Assembly (NCBI RefSeq): GCF_001311985.1
Contig: NZ_BBCJ01000034.1
Span: 1 to 48,696, forward strand
Direction of reading: 5' to 3'
Source of the DNA: Geotalea toluenoxydans JCM 15764
GTDB taxonomy: Bacteria; Desulfobacterota; Desulfuromonadia; Geobacterales; Geobacteraceae
DNA length: 48,696 nt
Under the pieces are notes generated by a model. The model was not told the DNA's origin and did no database searches. It saw only the letters and a program-made list of their open reading frames with translations. This document shows, piece by piece, positions 46,206-48,696 of this stretch. Both the position numbers and the translations under genes were made by a program. Numbering within the stretch: position 1 is the first letter of the stretch; each line of letters opens with the position of its first letter.

Positions 46206-47311
46206 ATGCATAAAGAAAACAGCAAAAAACGTGTCGTCATCGCCATGAGCGGTGGCGTCGATTCATCGGTTTCGGCAGCCCTTCTCCAGGAGCAGGGCTT
46301 TGAAGTGATCGGCATTTCCATGCAAGTCTGGGACTATGGCAAATTTACTGCCGCCGAGGACGAAAAATTCGACACCTGCTGCTCCCTGGACGACATCCAT
46401 GACGCCAGGCGGGTGGCGGAGCAATTGGGTATTCCCTTTTATGTAGTCAACTTCGAGGAAGAATTCGAGAACCTGGTCATCAGGGATTTTGTCGATGAAT
46501 ACCTGAAGGGCCGTACTCCCAATCCCTGCGTTCGCTGCAATCAATGGATCAAGTTCGAACTGCTCCTGAAAAAGGCCAGAGGGCTCGGCGCCGATTTTAT
46601 CGCCACCGGCCACTACGCCCGGACCTTTCGGGATGACAACGGCCGTTTCCATCTCCTTAAGGGAGTGGACCAGACCAAGGACCAGTCATATTTCCTCTTC
46701 ACCCTCACCCAGGAACAGCTGGCCATGACCCTTTTCCCCCTGGGGGAAATGACCAAGACGCAGGTGCGCGCCCTTGCCGCCAGGTATAACCTGCGGGTAG
46801 CGGAAAAGGGTGAAAGCCAGGAGATCTGCTTCGTACCCGACAACGATTACGTACGTTTCATCGAGGAAGAGCGGGGCAAGGAGCTGTTGCCCGGCAATAT
46901 CATCGACCGGAGCGGCAAGATCCTCGGCAGGCACCGGGGCACCTACCGCTATACCATCGGCCAACGCAGGGGGTTAGGTATTGCCCATCCCGAACCGCTC
47001 CATGTCCTTGAATTGAACGCCGAAAAAAAAGAGGTGGTGGTAGGGCCGAAGGATGCCCTGTTCAGCCATGGCCTTGTTGCGGCCAACATCAACTGGATCA
47101 ACCGGCGCCTGAGGCTGCCATCGAGGCAACATGCAAGATCAGGTACCGGCACCAGCCCGTCTCCTGCACCATTAAGCCACTGCCATGTAACCGGGCCGAG
47201 GTCATGTTCGCCGAGCGGGAAAAATCGGTCACCCCCGGACAGGCGGTGGTTTTTTATGACGGGGACACTGTGCTGGGCGGCGGCTGGATTGAAAAGGCAG
47301 TGAATAGTTGA
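46206..47311 (+). CDS. mnmA: tRNA 2-thiouridylase MnmA, one frame break
   Basis: 368 residues after restoring one C near 47101. It thiolates U34 of tRNA(Lys/Glu/Gln) with sulfur from the desulfurase encoded next door. PP-loop [14 protein letters not shown] (residues 14-27), [12 protein letters not shown] (Cys), [42 protein letters not shown]. The second catalytic Cys (HQPVSCTI) and the C-terminal barrel ending [11 protein letters not shown] appear only in the corrected frame. Confidence 0.93.
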
Positions 47312-47363
47312 TGGTGATTGGTGATTGAAAAAGCAGATGGTACCCATAAGCAGTGGATGGTTG

Positions 47364-48696
47364 ATGGTGAATAAACAAAAACAGACGGTGGCCATAACCA
47401 CCCTGGGCTGCAAGATAAACCAGTTCGAATCGGCCGCCATGGCCGAAACGTTGGGCAAGGAAGGCTTCTCCATCGTCCCCTTCGATGATGCTGCAGATAT
47501 CTACGTCATCAATACCTGCACCGTCACCTCCAAAACCGACGCCGAGTCGCGCCGCCTAATCCGCCGCGCCTCGCGGCAGAATCCATCGGCAAAGATCGTC
47601 GTCACCGGCTGTTACGCCCAGGTCGCCTTTGAAGAACTGCAGGACATGCCGGGGGTCAACCTCATCCTCGGCAACAGCGAAAAAAAGGGCATTGCCCAGA
47701 TGCTCAGTGACCTGGGGGACAGCCGGCAGGTGCTGGTCTCGGATATCGCCCAGGAGCAGCATGCACGCGGCACGACGCTGGAAACTTTTGCTGAGCACAC
47801 CAGGGCCTTTCTTCAGGTACAGAACGGCTGCGATGCCTTCTGTTCCTACTGTATCGTCCCCTATGCACGGGGCAGAAGCCGAAGCGTCTCCCTGGAAGAA
47901 GCTTTGGCCGGTATCGGGACCTTTGCCGAGCGCGGCTTTAAGGAAGTGGTCCTTACGGGAATCCATCTGGGCGCCTATGGGCTGGATCTGGCTCCGCCTC
48001 TGTCGCTGCTCGATCTACTGGCCGCCGCAGAAAAAGAGCGGCTGGTGGGAAGGCTCCGCATTGGCTCGGTGGAACCCACCGAGGTTTCGGATGCCTGATC
48101 AGCTTCCTTGCCAAATCAGCTACAGTATGTCCCCATCTGCATATCCCGCTGCAGAGCGGCCACGACCGGGTGCTCAAGGCCATGAACCGCAACTACTCCA
48201 CCGCTGACTTCCGCACGGTAATGGAGAAGCTCGATACCGCCCTCCCCTCCATCTGTATCGGCACCGATATCATCACCGGCTTCCCTGGCGAGACCGATGA
48301 TGAATTCCAGGATGGCTACCGGTTCCTGGAATCCCTGCCACTTGCCTATTTCCACGTTTTCCCATTCTCTCCCCGCTCGGAACCCCCGCCGCAACAATGG
48401 AAGGTCATGTCCACAGCAGTGTCATCAAAGAGCGGGCCAAGGCCCTGCGCAAGCTGTCCGAAGAAAAGAAAAAAGCCTATTACCGCAACTTCATCGGCAG
48501 AGAACTGCAGGTATTGGTCCAGACCCGGGAAGGCGACCTGCTCAAGGGGCTGTCCCGCAACTACATCCCGGTTTTCATGGAGGGGGATGATGACCTGTTG
48601 AAGACGGAACAGCTGGTAAGAATAACGGGAGTGGAACGGGAAAAGGTAACGGGAGAGGTAATCCCCATGGTGCAAGGGCCTACCCCTTCCGTCCTC
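47364..48696 (+). CDS. mtaB: MtaB-like tRNA methylthiotransferase (radical SAM), two frame breaks, 3' end at window edge
   Basis: Adds the methylthio group to t6A37. Radical SAM/MTTase protein: N-terminal domain with cluster cysteines in TTLGCKINQFES, INTCTVTSKTD and TGCYAQVAFEEL; radical SAM motif CDAFCSYC; LTGIHLGAYG; LHIPLQSGHDRVLKAMNRNY; DIITGFPGETDDEF; then a TRAM-like tail (FIGRELQVLVQ). Breaks near 48092 (one G) and 48380 (one G). About 444 codons are visible and the frame is open at the edge, so the gene is nearly complete. Start 47364 has only a weak ribosome site. Confidence 0.88.

Overview
The window looks like a chromosomal segment from a Geobacter-like bacterium (Desulfuromonadota, Geobacteraceae or close kin). 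This is inferred from the gene families rather than from a marker gene: squalene-hopene cyclase, an HDOD protein with a DUF4388 N-terminus, an O/P-type porin, degenerate GGDEF-EAL and receiver-PAS-kinase proteins, a bacterial GH3 protein, and C/G-rich intergenic palindromes. No rRNA, tRNA or CRISPR array was seen.

Layout. 1-7.5 kb (minus strand): LolDE-like transporter, two tandem ABC1/UbiB kinases behind a TetR regulator, an HDOD protein and a DUF502 membrane protein. 7.6-12.9 kb (plus): psiE and pstS1-pstC-pstA-pstB-phoU. 13.1-25.3 kb is accessory: an HAF-repeat secreted protein, a Fic protein with a winged-helix N-terminus, an AT-rich unknown, HigBA, an ArsR/flavoprotein pair, TetR/squalene-hopene cyclase, CcdAB, a methyltransferase, MazEF and an M20 peptidase. 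25.6-37.9 kb: phoB, pstS2, a partner-switching operon ending in a c-di-GMP phosphodiesterase, an alpha/beta-hydrolase-GH3 operon, a Cys-rich protein with pstS3, and a phosphate-type porin. 38.0-48.7 kb (plus): CtpA protease, MiaA, a glycosyltransferase-like protein, a sensor protein behind a sigma-54 site, then cysE-iscR-iscS-mnmA-mtaB, which together could make cysteine and supply sulfur for tRNA thiolation.

Main result. Eight start regions carry the same direct repeat, (G/T)(T/C/G)AAC-N6-GTAAC or a close variant with an 11-base period. In six of them a -10-like hexamer begins exactly 10 bases later. This has the geometry of a PhoB box fused to a promoter. The sites precede psiE, pstS1, phoB, pstS2, the porin and the Cys-rich-pstS3 pair, and also two operons not normally counted as phosphate genes: the CBS-SpoIIE / HATPase / STAS / 48-aa / GGDEF-EAL module, and the alpha/beta-hydrolase-GH3 acyl-adenylase pair. 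I propose that phosphate starvation here drives a partner switch that lowers c-di-GMP, and a GH3-type conjugation step.

Caution on sequence quality. About 37 frame breaks interrupt otherwise well-conserved genes. Nearly all are explained by the loss of one base from a short run, usually G or C, and restoring it gives family-length proteins. These are more likely sequence errors than pseudogenes. I therefore annotate full spans and note each break.
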